The position numbers and the translations under genes were made by a program. The notes beneath the pieces were generated by a model. The model made no database searches and was not told the origin of the DNA. It saw nothing but the letters and a program-made list of their open reading frames with translations. Of a stretch of DNA of 64,000 nt, positions 12,415 through 27,250 are shown piece by piece. Source of the stretch: Hippophae tibetana (Eukaryota > Streptophyta > Magnoliopsida > Rosales > Elaeagnaceae); NCBI GenBank assembly GCA_037013495.1, contig CM072801.1, positions 101,439,816 through 101,503,815 of the forward strand, in the 5' to 3' direction. Each line of letters starts with the position of its first letter. Positions within the stretch are counted from its first letter, which is position 1.

Positions 12415-15400
12415 AATCTAATTCATTCGAATTTTGGTGCCTTCCTCTTACATGAAAAATGTTACCGCAATAACTTGTTTTAGAAATCATTTGTTAAAAG
12501 TTTGTTACCTAGCAAGACATATTTCTATGTTGCAAGCGCACAATATTTCCCTTTATCTTTCGTTGCTTCTTACTCTTTGAATGGGTTTGGAATAAGATTA
12601 TAAGGTAGAAAGGAAAAACACAATGTTAAATTTATTACGGTACATTCCAACAAAACTAGAATAATTTATAAATATGGTAAAAATATTGATGTCATAAAAG
12701 AATTCAGAATGAGAAGTACTGATCTCTTCTTTAAAAAACTTAATTAACAAAAATTATGAAGTTTCAGGATTTGGCGTTTTAAGACGTAATATATTCCGTT
12801 TAAATATTTCAAAATAATAGGGAAATAAAATTTGGAGTATTAATTTCCCCTGTTCCTATTGTAAAATAGAAATGAGAAAATGTTTAATTTTTTTCATATC
12901 CACTTATTTTCGTTTCGTTATCTTTTCTCACTATTTTCTTTACTTTTTAAGTGTTGATTCCCAGCAAAATCTAATTCATTCGAATTTTGGTGCCTTCCTC
13001 CTACATGAAGAAAGGTTACCGCAATAACTTGTTTTAGAAATCATTTGTAAAAAGTTTGTTACCTAGCAAGACATATTTCTATGTTGCAAGCGCACAATAT
13101 TTCCCCTCATCTTTCGTTGCTTCTTACTCTTCGAATGGGTTTGGAATAAGATTATAAGGGAGAAAGGAAAAACACAATGTTGAATTCATTACGGTACATT
13201 CCAACAAAACTAGAATAATTTATAAATATGGTAAGAATATTGATGTCATAAAAGAATTAAGAATGAGAAGTACTAATCTATTATTAAAAACAATTAATTA
13301 ATAAAAAATATGAAGATTGATTGTTTCGCATTTTAAGACGTAGTGTATTCTGTTTAAATATTTCATAATAGTAAGGATATAAAATTTGGAATATTTATTT
13401 ACCCTGTTTCTATAGTAAAATAGAAATGGGAAAATGTTTAATTTTTTCCATTTCCACTTATTTTCTTTTCCTTATCTTTTCTCACTATTTTCATTACTTC
13501 TTAAGCGTTGTTTCCCAGCAAAATCTAATTCATTCGAATTTTGGTGCCTCCCTCCTACATGAAAAATGTTACCGCAATAACTTGTTTTAGAAATCATTTG
13601 TAAAAAGTTTGTTACCTAGCAAGAAATATTTCTATGTTGCAAGCGCACAGTATTTCCCCTCATCTTTCGTTGCTTCTTACTCTTCGAATCGGTTTGGAAT
13701 AAGATTATAAGGTAGAAAGGAAAAACACAATGTTAAATTCATTACGGTACATTCCAACAAAACTAGAATAATTTATAAATATGGTAAGAATATTGATGTC
13801 ATAAAAGAATTAAGAATGAGAAGTACTAATCTCTTATTAAAAACAATTAATTAATAAAAAATATGAAGATTGATTGGTTCGCATTTTAAGACGTAGTGTA
13901 TTCTGTTTAAATATTTCATAATAGTAAAGATATAAAATTTGAAATATTTATTTACCCTATTTCTATAGTAAAATAGAAATGAGAAAATGTTTAATTTTTT
14001 CCATTTCCACTTATTTTCTTTTCCTTATCTTTTCTCACTATTTTTTTTACTTTTTAAGCGTTGTTTCCCAGCAAAATCTAATTCATTCGAATTTTGGTGC
14101 CTCCCTCGTACATGAAAAATGTTACCGCAATAACTTGTTTTAGAAATCATTTGTTAAAAGTTTGTTACCTAGCAAGACATATTTCTATGTTGCAAGCGCA
14201 CAATATTTCCCTTTATCTTTCGTTGCTTCTTACTCTTCGAATGGGTTTGGAATAAGATTATAAGGTAGAAAGGAAAAACAAAATGTTAAATTCATTACGG
14301 TACATTCCAAAAAAACTAGAATAATTTATAAATATGTAAGAATATTGATGTCATAAAAGAATTAAGAATGAGAAGTACTAATCTCTTATTAAAAACAATT
14401 AATTAATAAAAAATATGAAGATTGATTGTTTCGCATTTTAAGACGTAGTGTATTCTGTTTAAATATTTCATAATAGTAAAGATATAAAATTTGAAATATT
14501 TATTTACCCTATTTCTATAGTAAAATAGAAATGAGAAAATGTTTAATTTTTTCCATTTCCACTTATTTTCTTTTCCTTATCTTTTCTCACTATTTTCTTT
14601 ACTTTTAAAGCGTTGTTTGCCAGCAAAATCTAATTCATTCGAATTTTGGTGCCTCCCTCGTACATGAAAAATGTTACCGCAATAACTTGTTTTAGAAATC
14701 ATTTGTTAAAAGTTTGTTACCTAGCAAGAAATATTTCTATGTTGCAAGCGCACAATATTTCCCCTTATCTTTCATTGCTTCTTACTCTTCGAATGGGTTT
14801 GGAATAAGATTATAAGGTAGAAAGGAAAAACAAAATGTTAAATTCGTTACGGTACATTCCAACAAAACTAGAATAATTTATAAATATGGTAAGAATATTG
14901 ATGTCATAAAAGAATTAAGAATGAAAAGTACTAATCTCTTATTAAAAACAATTAATTAAGAAAAAATATGAAGTTTGATTGTTTCGCATTTTAAGACGTA
15001 GTATATTCCGTTTAAATATTTCATAATAGTAGGGAAATAATATTTGGAATTTTTATTTACCCTGTTTCTATAGTAAAATAGAAATGAGAAAATGTTTAAT
15101 TTTTTTCATTTCCACTTATTTTCTTTTCTTTATCTTTTCTCATTATTTTCTTTACTTTTTAGGTGATGATTCCTATTAAAATCTAATTCATTCGAATTTT
15201 GGTGCCTTCCTCTTACATGAAAAATGTTACCGCAATAACTTGTTTTAGAAATCATTTGTTAAAAGTTTGTTACCTAGCAAGACATATTTCTATGTTGCAA
15301 GCGCACAATATTTCCCCTTATCTTTCGCTGCTTCTTACTCTTTGAATGGGTTTGGAATAAGATTATAAGGTAGAAAGGAAAAACACAATGTTAAATTCAT

Positions 15401-16838
15401 TACGGTACATTCCAACAAAACTAGAATAATTTATAAATATGGTAAGAATATTGATGTTATAAAAGAATTAAGAATGAGAAGTACTAATCTCTTATTAAAA
15501 ACAATTAATTAAGAAAAATGATGAAGTTTGATTGTTTGGCATTTTAAGACGTAATATATTCCGTTTAAATATTTCATAATAGTAAGGAAATAAAATTCGG
15601 AATATTTATTTACCCTGTTTCTATTGTAAAATAGAAATAGGAAAATGTTTAATTTTTTTCATTTCCACTTATTTTCTTTTCCTTATCTTTTATCACTATT
15701 TTCTTTACTTTTTAAGTGTTGATTCCCAGCAAAATCTAATTCATTCGAATTTTGGTGCCTTCCTCCTACATGAAAAAAGGTTACTGTAATAACTTGTTTT
15801 AGAAATCAGTTGTAAAAAGTTTGTTACCTAGCAAGAAATATTTCTATGTTGCAAGCGCACAATATTTCCCCTTATCTTTCGTTGCTTCTTACTCTTCGAA
15901 TGGGTTTGGAATAAGATTATAAGGTAGAAAGGAAAAACTCAATGTTAAATTCATTACGGTACATTCCAAAAAAACTAGAATAATTTATAAATATGTAAGA
16001 ATATTGATGTCATAAAAGAATTAAGAATGAGAAGTACTAATCTCTTATTAAAAACAATTAATTAATAAAAAATATGAAGATTGATTGTTTCGCATTTTAA
16101 GACGTAGTGTATTCTGTTTAAATATTTCATAATAGTAAAGATATAAAATTTGAAATATTTATTTACCCTATTTCTATAGTAAAATAGAAATGAGAAAATG
16201 TTTAATTTTTTCCATTTCCACTTATTTTCTTTTCCTTATCTTTTCTCACTATTTTCTTTACTTTTAAAGCGTTGTTTCCCAGCAAAATCTAATTCATTCG
16301 AATTTTGGTGCCTCCCTCGTACATGAAAAATGTTACCGCAATAACTTGTTTTAGAAATCATTTGTTAAAAGTTTGTTACCTAGCAAGAAATATTTCTATG
16401 TTGCAAGCGCACAATATTTCCCCTTATCTTTCATTGCTTCTTACTCTTCGAATGGGTTTGGAATAAGATTATAAGGTAGAAAGGAAAAACACAATGTTAA
16501 ATTCATTACGGTACATTCCAACAAAACTAGAATAATTTATAAATATGGTAAGAATATTGATGTCAAAAAAGAATTAAGAATGAAAAGTACTAATCTCTTA
16601 TTAAAAACAATTAATTAAGAAAAAATATGAAGTTTGATTGTTTCGCATTTTAAGACGTAGTATATTCCGATTAAATATTTCATAATAGTAGGGAAATAAT
16701 ATTTGGAATTTTTATTTACCCTCTTTCTATAGTAAAATAGAAATGAGAAAATGTTCAATTTTTTTCATTTCCACTTATTTTCTTTTCCTTATCTTTTCTC
16801 ATTATTTTCTTTACTTTTTAGGTGATGATTCCTTTTAA
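12415..16838 (+). repeat. 8-monomer higher-order repeat, copy 1 (~4,424 bp)
   Basis: Anchors 12872, 13426, 13979, 14531, 15084, 15637, 16190 and 16743; the unit begins inside the monomer anchored at 12319. Markers that recur 4,424 bp later: CCCTTTATCTTTCG with TAAATTTATTACGG (12319/16743), GTTTCAGGATTTGGCG with TGTTCCTATTG (12872/17296), TCATTACTTCTTAAGCG plus GCACAGTATT and GAATCGGTTTGG (13426/17850), GATTGGTTCGC (13979/18404), TTTGCCAGC (14531/18956), TTTCGCTGCTTC (15084/19509) and CTTTTATCAC (15637/20062). Boundaries lie inside monomers and are approximate to about 100 bp. Confidence 0.9.
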
Positions 16839-19800
16839 AATCTAATTCATTCGAATTTTGGTGCCTTCCTCTTACATGAAAAATGTTACCGCAATAACTT
16901 GTTTTAGAAATCATTTGTTAAAAGTTTGTTACCTAGCAAGACATATTTCTATGTTGCAAGCGCACAATATTTCCCTTTATCTTTCGTTGCTTCTTACTCT
17001 TTGAATGGGTTTGGAATAAGATTATAAGGTAGAAAGGAAAAACACAATGTTAAATTTATTACGGTACATTCCAACAAAACTAGAATAATTTATAAATATG
17101 GTAAAAATATTGATGTCATAAAAGAATTCAGAATGAGAAGTACTGATCTCTTCTTTAAAAAACTTAATTAACAAAAATTATGAAGTTTCAGGATTTGGCG
17201 TTTTAAGACGTAATATATTCCGTTTAAATATTTCAAAATAATAGGGAAATAAAATTTGGAGTATTAATTTCCCCTGTTCCTATTGTAAAATAGAAATGAG
17301 AAAATGTTTAATTTTTTTCATATCCACTTATTTTCGTTTCGTTATCTTTTCTCACTATTTTCTTTACTTTTTAAGTGTTGATTCCCAGCAAAATCTAATT
17401 CATTCGAATTTTGGTGCCTTCCTCCTACATGAAGAAAGGTTACCGCAATAACTTGTTTTAGAAATCATTTGTAAAAAGTTTGTTACCTAGCAAGACATAT
17501 TTCTATGTTGCAAGCGCACAATATTTCCCCTCATCTTTCGTTGCTTCTTACTCTTCGAATGGGTTTGGAATAAGATTATAAGGGAGAAAGGAAAAACACA
17601 ATGTTGAATTCATTACGGTACATTCCAACAAAACTAGAATAATTTATAAATATGGTAAGAATATTGATGTCATAAAAGAATTAAGAATGAGAAGTACTAA
17701 TCTATTATTAAAAACAATTAATTAATAAAAAATATGAAGATTGATTGTTTCGCATTTTAAGACGTAGTGTATTCTGTTTAAATATTTCATAATAGTAAGG
17801 ATATAAAATTTGGAATATTTATTTACCCTGTTTCTATAGTAAAATAGAAATGGGAAAATGTTTAATTTTTTCCATTTCCACTTATTTTCTTTTCCTTATC
17901 TTTTCTCACTATTTTCATTACTTCTTAAGCGTTGTTTCCCAGCAAAAATCTAATTCATTCGAATTTTGGTGCCTCCCTCCTACATGAAAAATGTTACCGC
18001 AATAACTTGTTTTAGAAATCATTTGTAAAAAGTTTGTTACCTAGCAAGAAATATTTCTATGTTGCAAGCGCACAGTATTTCCCCTCATCTTTCGTTGCTT
18101 CTTACTCTTCGAATCGGTTTGGAATAAGATTATAAGGTAGAAAGGAAAAACACAATGTTAAATTCATTACGGTACATTCCAACAAAACTAGAATAATTTA
18201 TAAATATGGTAAGAATATTGATGTCATAAAAGAATTAAGAATGAGAAGTACTAATCTCTTATTAAAAACAATTAATTAATAAAAAATATGAAGATTGATT
18301 GGTTCGCATTTTAAGACGTAGTGTATTCTGTTTAAATATTTCATAATAGTAAAGATATAAAATTTGAAATATTTATTTACCCTATTTCTATAGTAAAATA
18401 GAAATGAGAAAATGTTTAATTTTTTCCATTTCCACTTATTTTCTTTTCCTTATCTTTTCTCACTATTTTTTTTACTTTTTAAGCGTTGTTTCCCAGCAAA
18501 ATCTAATTCATTCGAATTTTGGTGCCTCCCTCGTACATGAAAAATGTTACCGCAATAACTTGTTTTAGAAATCATTTGTTAAAAGTTTGTTACCTAGCAA
18601 GACATATTTCTATGTTGCAAGCGCACAATATTTCCCTTTATCTTTCGTTGCTTCTTACTCTTCGAATGGGTTTGGAATAAGATTATAAGGTAGAAAGGAA
18701 AAACAAAATGTTAAATTCATTACGGTACATTCCAAAAAAACTAGAATAATTTATAAATATGTAAGAATATTGATGTCATAAAAGAATTAAGAATGAGAAG
18801 TACTAATCTCTTATTAAAAACAATTAATTAATAAAAAATATGAAGATTGATTGTTTCGCATTTTAAGACGTAGTGTATTCTGTTTAAATATTTCATAATA
18901 GTAAAGATATAAAATTTGAAATATTTATTTACCCTATTTCTATAGTAAAATAGAAATGAGAAAATGTTTAATTTTTTCCATTTCCACTTATTTTCTTTTC
19001 CTTATCTTTTCTCACTATTTTCTTTACTTTTAAAGCGTTGTTTGCCAGCAAAATCTAATTCATTCGAATTTTGGTGCCTCCCTCGTACATGAAAAATGTT
19101 ACCGCAATAACTTGTTTTAGAAATCATTTGTTAAAAGTTTGTTACCTAGCAAGAAATATTTCTATGTTGCAAGCGCACAATATTTCCCCTTATCTTTCAT
19201 TGCTTCTTACTCTTCGAATGGGTTTGGAATAAGATTATAAGGTAGAAAGGAAAAACAAAATGTTAAATTCGTTACGGTACATTCCAACAAAACTAGAATA
19301 ATTTATAAATATGGTAAGAATATTGATGTCATAAAAGAATTAAGAATGAAAAGTACTAATCTCTTATTAAAAACAATTAATTAAGAAAAAATATGAAGTT
19401 TGATTGTTTCGCATTTTAAGACGTAGTATATTCCGTTTAAATATTTCATAATAGTAGGGAAATAATATTTGGAATTTTTATTTACCCTGTTTCTATAGTA
19501 AAATAGAAATGAGAAAATGTTTAATTTTTTTCATTTCCACTTATTTTCTTTTCTTTATCTTTTCTCATTATTTTCTTTACTTTTTAGGTGATGATTCCTA
19601 TTAAAATCTAATTCATTCGAATTTTGGTGCCTTCCTCTTACATGAAAAATGTTACCGCAATAACTTGTTTTAGAAATCATTTGTTAAAAGTTTGTTACCT
19701 AGCAAGACATATTTCTATGTTGCAAGCGCACAATATTTCCCCTTATCTTTCGCTGCTTCTTACTCTTTGAATGGGTTTGGAATAAGATTATAAGGTAGAA

Positions 19801-21262
19801 AGGAAAAACACAATGTTAAATTCATTACGGTACATTCCAACAAAACTAGAATAATTTATAAATATGGTAAGAATATTGATGTTATAAAAGAATTAAGAAT
19901 GAGAAGTACTAATCTCTTATTAAAAACAATTAATTAAGAAAAATGATGAAGTTTGATTGTTTGGCATTTTAAGACGTAATATATTCCGTTTAAATATTTC
20001 ATAATAGTAAGGAAATAAAATTCGGAATATTTATTTACCCTGTTTCTATTGTAAAATAGAAATAGGAAAATGTTTAATTTTTTTCATTTCCACTTATTTT
20101 CTTTTCCTTATCTTTTATCACTATTTTCTTTACTTTTTAAGTGTTGATTCCCAGCAAAATCTAATTCATTCGAATTTTGGTGCCTTCCTCCTACATGAAA
20201 AAAGGTTACTGTAATAACTTGTTTTAGAAATCAGTTGTAAAAAGTTTGTTACCTAGCAAGAAATATTTCTATGTTGCAAGCGCACAATATTTCCCCTTAT
20301 CTTTCGTTGCTTCTTACTCTTCGAATGGGTTTGGAATAAGATTATAAGGTAGAAAGGAAAAACTCAATGTTAAATTCATTACGGTACATTCCAAAAAAAC
20401 TAGAATAATTTATAAATATGTAAGAATATTGATGTCATAAAAGAATTAAGAATGAGAAGTACTAATCTCTTATTAAAAACAATTAATTAATAAAAAATAT
20501 GAAGATTGATTGTTTCGCATTTTAAGACGTAGTGTATTCTGTTTAAATATTTCATAATAGTAAAGATATAAAATTTGAAATATTTATTTACCCTATTTCT
20601 ATAGTAAAATAGAAATGAGAAAATGTTTAATTTTTTCCATTTCCACTTATTTTCTTTTCCTTATCTTTTCTCACTATTTTCTTTACTTTTAAAGCGTTGT
20701 TTCCCAGCAAAATCTAATTCATTCGAATTTTGGTGCCTCCCTCGTACATGAAAAATGTTACCGCAATAACTTGTTTTAGAAATCATTTGTTAAAAGTTTG
20801 TTACCTAGCAAGAAATATTTCTATGTTGCAAGCGCACAATATTTCCCCTTATCTTTCATTGCTTCTTACTCTTCGAATGGGTTTGGAATAGGATTATAAG
20901 GTAGAAAGGAAAAACACAATGTTAAATTCATTACGGTACATTCCAACAAAACTAGAATAATTTATAAATATGGTAAGAATATTGATGTCAAAAAAGAATT
21001 AAGAATGAAAAGTACTAATCTCTTATTAAAAACAATTAATTAAGAAAAAATATGAAGTTTGATTGTTTCGCATTTTAAGACGTAGTATATTCCGATTAAA
21101 TATTTCATAATAGTAGGGAAATAATATTTGGAATTTTTATTTACCCTCTTTCTATAGTAAAATAGAAATGAGAAAATGTTCAATTTTTTTCATTTCCACT
21201 TATTTTCTTTTCCTTATCTTTTCTCATTATTTTCTTTACTTTTTAGGTGATGATTCCTTTTA
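16839..21262 (+). repeat. 8-monomer higher-order repeat, copy 2 (~4,424 bp)
   Basis: Anchors 17296, 17850, 18404, 18956, 19509, 20062, 20615 and 21168. It repeats copy 1 marker for marker. The clearest differences I found are an extra A in the run at 17944-17948 and A to G at 20891 (GGAATAGGATT). Matching with copy 1 stops near 21,390, where CCCTTTATC is replaced by CCCCTTATC. The near-identity implies very recent duplication, or an assembly that repeated one unit. Confidence 0.9.
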
Positions 21263-24200
21263 AAATCTAATTCATTCGAATTTTGGTGCCTTCCTCTTAC
21301 ATGAAAAATGTTACCGCAATAACTTGTTTTAGAAATCATTTGTTAAAAGTTTGTTACCTAGCAAGACATATTTCTATGTTGCAAGCGCACAATATTTCCC
21401 CTTATCTTTCGTTGCTTCTTACTCTTTGAATGGGTTTGGAATAAGATTGTAAGGTAGAAAGGAAAAACACAATGTTAAATTCATTACGGTACATTCCAAC
21501 AAAACTAGAATAATTTATAAATATGGTAAGAATATTGATGTTATAAAAGAATTAAGAATGAGAAGTACTAATCTCTTATTAAAAACAATTAATTAAGAAA
21601 AATTATGAAGTTTGATTGTTTGGCATTTTAAGACGTAATATATTCCGTTTAAATATTTCATAATAGTAAGGAAATAAAATTTGGAGTATTTATTTCCCCT
21701 GTTTCTATTGTAAAATAGAAATGAGAAAATGTTTAATTTTTTTCATTTCCACTTATTTTCGTTTCCTTATGTTTTCTCACTATTTTCTTTATTTTTTAAG
21801 CGTTGATTCCCATTAAAATCAAATTCATATGAATTTTGGTGCCTTCCTCTTACATGAAAAAGGTTACCGCAATAACTTGTTTTAGAAATCATTTGTTAAA
21901 AGTTTGTTACCTAGCAAGAAATATTTCTATGTTGCAAGCGCAAAATATTTCCCCTTATCTTTCGTTGCTTCTTACTGTTCGAATGGGTTTGGAATAAGAT
22001 TATAAGGTAGAAAGGAAAAACACAATGTTAAATTCATTACGGTACAGTCCAACAAAACTATAATAATTTATAAATATGGTAAGAATATTGATGTTATAAA
22101 AGAATTAAGAATGAGAAGTACTGATCTCTTCTTTAAAAAACTTAATTTAGAAAAATTATGAAGTTTGATTGTTTGGCATTTTAAGACGTAATATATTCCG
22201 TTTAAATATTTCATAATAGTAAGGAAATAAAATTTGGAATATTTATTTACCCTGTTTCTATTGTAAAATAGAAATGGGAAAATGTTTAATTTTTTTCATT
22301 TCCACTTATTTTCTTTTCCTTATCTTTTCTCACTATTTTCTTTACTTTTTATGTGTTGATTCCGAGCAAAATCTAATTCATTCGAATTTTGGTGCCTTCC
22401 TCCTACATGAAAAAAGGTTACCTCAATAACTTGTTTTAGAAATCATTTGTAAAAAGTTTGTTACCTAGCAAGAAATATTTCTATGTTTGCGCCCACAATA
22501 TTTCCCCTTATCTTTCGTTGCTTCTTACTCTTCGAATGAGTTTGGAATAAGATTATAAGGTAGAAAGGAAAAACACAATGTTAAATTCATTACGGTACAT
22601 TCCAACAAAACTAGAATAATTTATAAATATGGTAAGAATATTGATGTAATAAAAGAATTAAGAATGAGAAGTACTAATCTCTTATTAAAAACAGTTAATT
22701 AAGAAAAAATATGAAGTTTGATTGTTTCGCATTTTAAGACGTAGTATACTCCGTTTAAATATTTCATAATAGTAGGGAAATAATATTTGGAATATTTATT
22801 TACCCTGTTCCTATTGTAAAATAGAAATGAGAAAATGTTTAATTTTTTTCATATCCACTTATTTTCGTTTCGTTATCTTTTCTCACTATTTTCTTTACTT
22901 TTTAAGTGTTGATTCCCAGCAAAATCTAATTCATTCGAATTTTGGTGCCTTCCTCCTACATGAATAAAGGTTACCGCAATAACTTGTTTTAGAAATCATT
23001 TGTAAAAAGTTTGTTACCTAGCAAGACATATTTCTATGTTGCAAGCGCACAATATTTCCCCTCATCTTTCGTTGCTTCTTACTCTTCGAATGGGTTTGGA
23101 ATAAGATTATAAGGGAGAAAGGAAAAACACAATGTTGAATTCATTACGGTACATTCCAACAAAACTAGAATAATTTATAAATATGGTAAGAATATTGATG
23201 TCATAAAAGAATTAAGAATGAGAAGTACTAATCTATTATTAAAAACAATTAATTAATAAAAAATATGAAGATTGATTGTTTCGCATTTTAAGACGTAGTG
23301 TATTCTGTTTAAATATTTCATAATAGTAAGGATATAAAATTTGGAATATTTATTTACCCTGTTTCTATAGTAAAATAGAAATGGGAAAATGTTTAATTTT
23401 TTCCATTTCCACTTATTTTCTTTTCCTTATCTTTTCTCACTATTTTCTTTACTTTTTAAGCGTTGTTTCCCAGCAAAATCTAATTCATTCGAATTTTGGT
23501 GCCTCCCTCCTACATGAAAAATGTTACCGCAATAACTTGTTTTAGAAATCATTTGTAAAAAGTTTGTTACCTAGCAAGAAATATTTCTATGTTGCAAGCG
23601 CACAGTATTTCCCCTCATCTTTCGTTGCTTCTTACTCTTCGAATCGGTTTGGAATAAGATTATAAGGTAGAAAGGAAAAACACAATGTTAAATTCATTAC
23701 GGTACATTCCAACAAAACTAGAATAATTTATAAATATGGTAAGAATATTGATGTCTTAAAAGAATTAAGAATGAGAAGTACTAATCTCTTATTAAAAACA
23801 ATTAATTAATAAAAAATATGAAGATTGATTGGTTCGCATTTTAAGACGTAGTGTATTCTGTTTAAATATTTCATAATAGGAAAGATATAAAATTTGAAAT
23901 ATTTATTTACCCTGTTTCTATTGTAAAATAGAAATGGGAAAATGTTTAATTTTTTTCATTTCCACTTATTTTCTTTTCCTTATCTTTTATCACTATTTTC
24001 TTTACTTTTTAAGTGTTGATTCCCAGCAAAATCTAATTCATTCGAATTTTGGTGCCTTCCTCCTACATGAAAAAAGGTTACCGTAATAACTTGTTTTAGA
24101 AATCAGTTGTAAAAAGTTTGTTACCTAGCAAGAAATATTTCTATGTTGCAAGCGCACAATATTTCCCCTTATCTTTCGTTGCTTCTTACTCTTCGAATGG

Positions 24201-27200
24201 GTTTGGAATAAGATTATAAGGTAGAAAGGAAAAACTCAATGTTAAATTCATTACGGTACATTCCAAAAAAACTAGAATAATTTATAAATATGTAAGAATA
24301 TTGATGTCATAAAAGAATTAAGAATGAGAAGTACTAATCTCTTATTAAAAACAATTAATTAATAAAAAATATGAAGATTGATTGTTTCGCATTTTAAGAC
24401 GTAGTATATTCTGTTTAAATATTTCATAATAGTAAAGATATAAAATTTGAAATATTTATTTACCCTATTTCTATAGTAAAATAGAAATGAGAAAATGTTT
24501 AATTTTTTCCATTTCCACTTATTTTCTTTTCCTTATCTTTTCTCACTATTTTCTTTACTTTTTAAGCGTTGTTTCCCAGCAAAATCTAATTCATTCGAAT
24601 TTTGGTGCCTCCCTCGTACATGAAAAATGTTACCGCAATAACTTGTTTTAGAAATGATTTGTTAAAAGTTTGTTACCTAGTAAGAAATATTTCTATGTTG
24701 CAAGCGCACAATATTTCCCCTTATCTTTCATTGCTTCTTACTCTTCGAATGGGTTTGGAATAAGATTATAAGGTAGAAAGGAAAAACAAAATGTTAAATT
24801 CATTACGGTACATTCCAAAAAAACTAGAATAATTTATAAATATGTAAGAATATTGATGTCATAAAAGAATTAAGAATGAGAAGTACTAATCTCTTATTAA
24901 AAACAATTAATTAATAAAAAATATGAAGATTGATTGTTTCGCATTTTAAGACGTAGTGTATTCTGTTTAAATATTTCATAATAGTGAAGATATAAAATTT
25001 GAAATATTTATTTACCCTATTTCTATAGTAAAATAGAAATGAGAAAATGTTTAATTTTTTCCATTTCCACTTATTTTCTTTTCCTTATCTTTTCTCACTA
25101 TTTTCTTTACTTTTAAAGCGTTGTTTCCCAGCAAAATCTAATTCATTCGAATTTTGGTGCCTCCCTCGTACATGAAAAATGTTACCGCAATAACTTGTTT
25201 TAGAAATCATTTGTTAAAAGTTTGTTACCTAGCAAGAAATATTTCTATGTTGCAAGCGCACAATATTTCCCCTTATCTTTCATTGCTTCTTACTCTTCGA
25301 ATGGGTTTGGAATAAGATTATAAGGTAGAAAGGAAAAACAAAATGTTAAATTCATTACGGTACATTCCAACAAAACTAGAATAATTTATAAATATGGTAA
25401 GAATATTGATGTCATAAAAGAATTAAGAATGAAAAGTACTAATCTCTTATTAAAAACAATTAATTAAGAAAAAATATGAAGTTTGATTGTTTCGCATTTT
25501 AAGACGTAGTATATTCCGTTTAAATATTTCATAATAGTAGGGAAATAATATTTGGAATTTTTATTTACCCTGTTTCTATAGTAAAATAGAAATGAGAAAA
25601 TGTTTAATTTTTTTCATTTCCACTTATTTTCTTTTCTTTATCTTTTCTCATTATTTTCTTTACTTTTTAGGTGATGATTCCTATTAAAATTTATTCATTC
25701 GAATTTTGGTGCCTTCCTCTTACATGAAAAATGTTACCGCAATAACTTGTTTTAGAAATCATTTGTTAAAAGTTTGTTACCTAGCAAGACATATTTCTAT
25801 GTTGCAAGCGCACAATAGTTCCCCTTATCTTTCGTTGCTTCTTACTCTTTGAATGGGTTTGGAATAAGATTATAAGGTAGAAAGGAAAAACACAATGTTA
25901 AATTCATTACGGTACATTCCAACAAAACTAGAATAATTTATAAATATGGTAAGAATATTGATGTTATAAAAGAATTAAGAATGAGAAGTACTAATCTCTT
26001 ATTAAAAACAATTAATTAAGAAAAATTATGAAGTTTGATTGTTTGGCATTTTAAGACGTAATATATTCCGTTTAAATATTTCATAATAGTAAGGAAATAA
26101 AATTTGGAATATTTATTTACCCTGTTTCTATTGTAAAATAGAAATGGGAAAATGTTTAATTTTTTTCATTTCCACTTATTTTCTTTTCCTTATCTTTTAT
26201 CACTATTTTCTTTACTTTTTAAGTGTTGATTCCCAGCAAAATCTAATTCATTCGAATTTTGGTGCCTTCCTCCTACATGAAAAAAGGTTACCGTAATAAC
26301 TTGTTTTAGAAATCAGTTGTAAAAAGTTTGTTACCTAGCAAGAAATATTTCTATGTTGCAAGCGCACAATATTTCCCCTTATCTTTCGTTGCTTCTTACT
26401 CTTCGAATGGGTTTGGAATAAGATTATAAGGTAGAAAGGAAAAAACTCAATGTTAAATTCATTACGGTACATTCCAAAAAAACTAGAATAATTTATAAAT
26501 ATGTAAGAATATTGATGTCATAAAAGAATTAAGAATGAGAAGTACTAATCTCTTATTAAAAACAATTAATTAATAAAAAATATGAAGATTGATTGTTTCG
26601 CATTTTAAGACGTAGTGTATTCTGTTTAAATATTTCATAATAGTAAGGATATAAAATTTGAAATATTTATTTACCCTATTTCTATAGTAAAATAGAAATG
26701 AGAAAATGTTTAATTTTTTCCATTTCCACTTATTTTCTTTTCCTTATCTTTTCTCACTATTTTCTTTACTTTTAAAGCGTTGTTTCCCAGCAAAATCTAA
26801 TTCATTCGAATTTTGGTGCCTCCCTCGTACATGAAAAATGTTACCGCAATAACTTGTTTTAGAAATCATTTGTTAAAAGTTTGTTACCTAGCAAGAAATA
26901 TTTCTATGTTGCAAGCGCACAATATTTCCCCTTATCTTTCATTGCTTCTTACTCTTCGAATGGGTTTGGAATAAGATTATAAGGTAGAAAGGAAAAACAC
27001 AATGTTAAATTCATTACGGTACATTCCAACAAAACTAGAATAATTTATAAATATGGTAAGAATATTGATGTTATAAAAGAATTAAGAATGAGAAGTACTG
27101 ATCTCTTCTTTAAAAAACTTAATTTAGAAAAATTATGAAGTTTGATTGTTTGGCATTTTAAGACGTAATATATTCCGTTTAAATATTTCATAATAGTAAG

Positions 27201-27250
27201 GAAATAAAATTTGGAATATTTATTTACCCTGTTTCTATTGTAAAATAGAA
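21263..27250 (+). repeat. Rearranged third derivative of the 8-monomer unit
   Basis: Anchors 21721, 22274, 22827, 23381, 23934, 24487, 25039, 25592, 26144 and 26698. Families known from the 8-monomer unit return in altered order. The unit at 22827 is like 12872/17296 (CATATCCACTTATTTTCGTTTCG). The unit at 23381 is like 13426/17850 (GCACAGTATT, GAATCGG). The 23934 unit begins like 13979/18404 (GATTGGTTCGC) but continues like 15637/20062 (CTTTTATCAC). The units at 24487-26698 follow the families of 16190, 14531, 15084, 15637 and 16190. The 22274 unit (TATGTGTTGATTCCGAGC, GAATGAGTTTGG) recurs at 27251, nine monomers later. No gene is visible. Confidence 0.8.
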
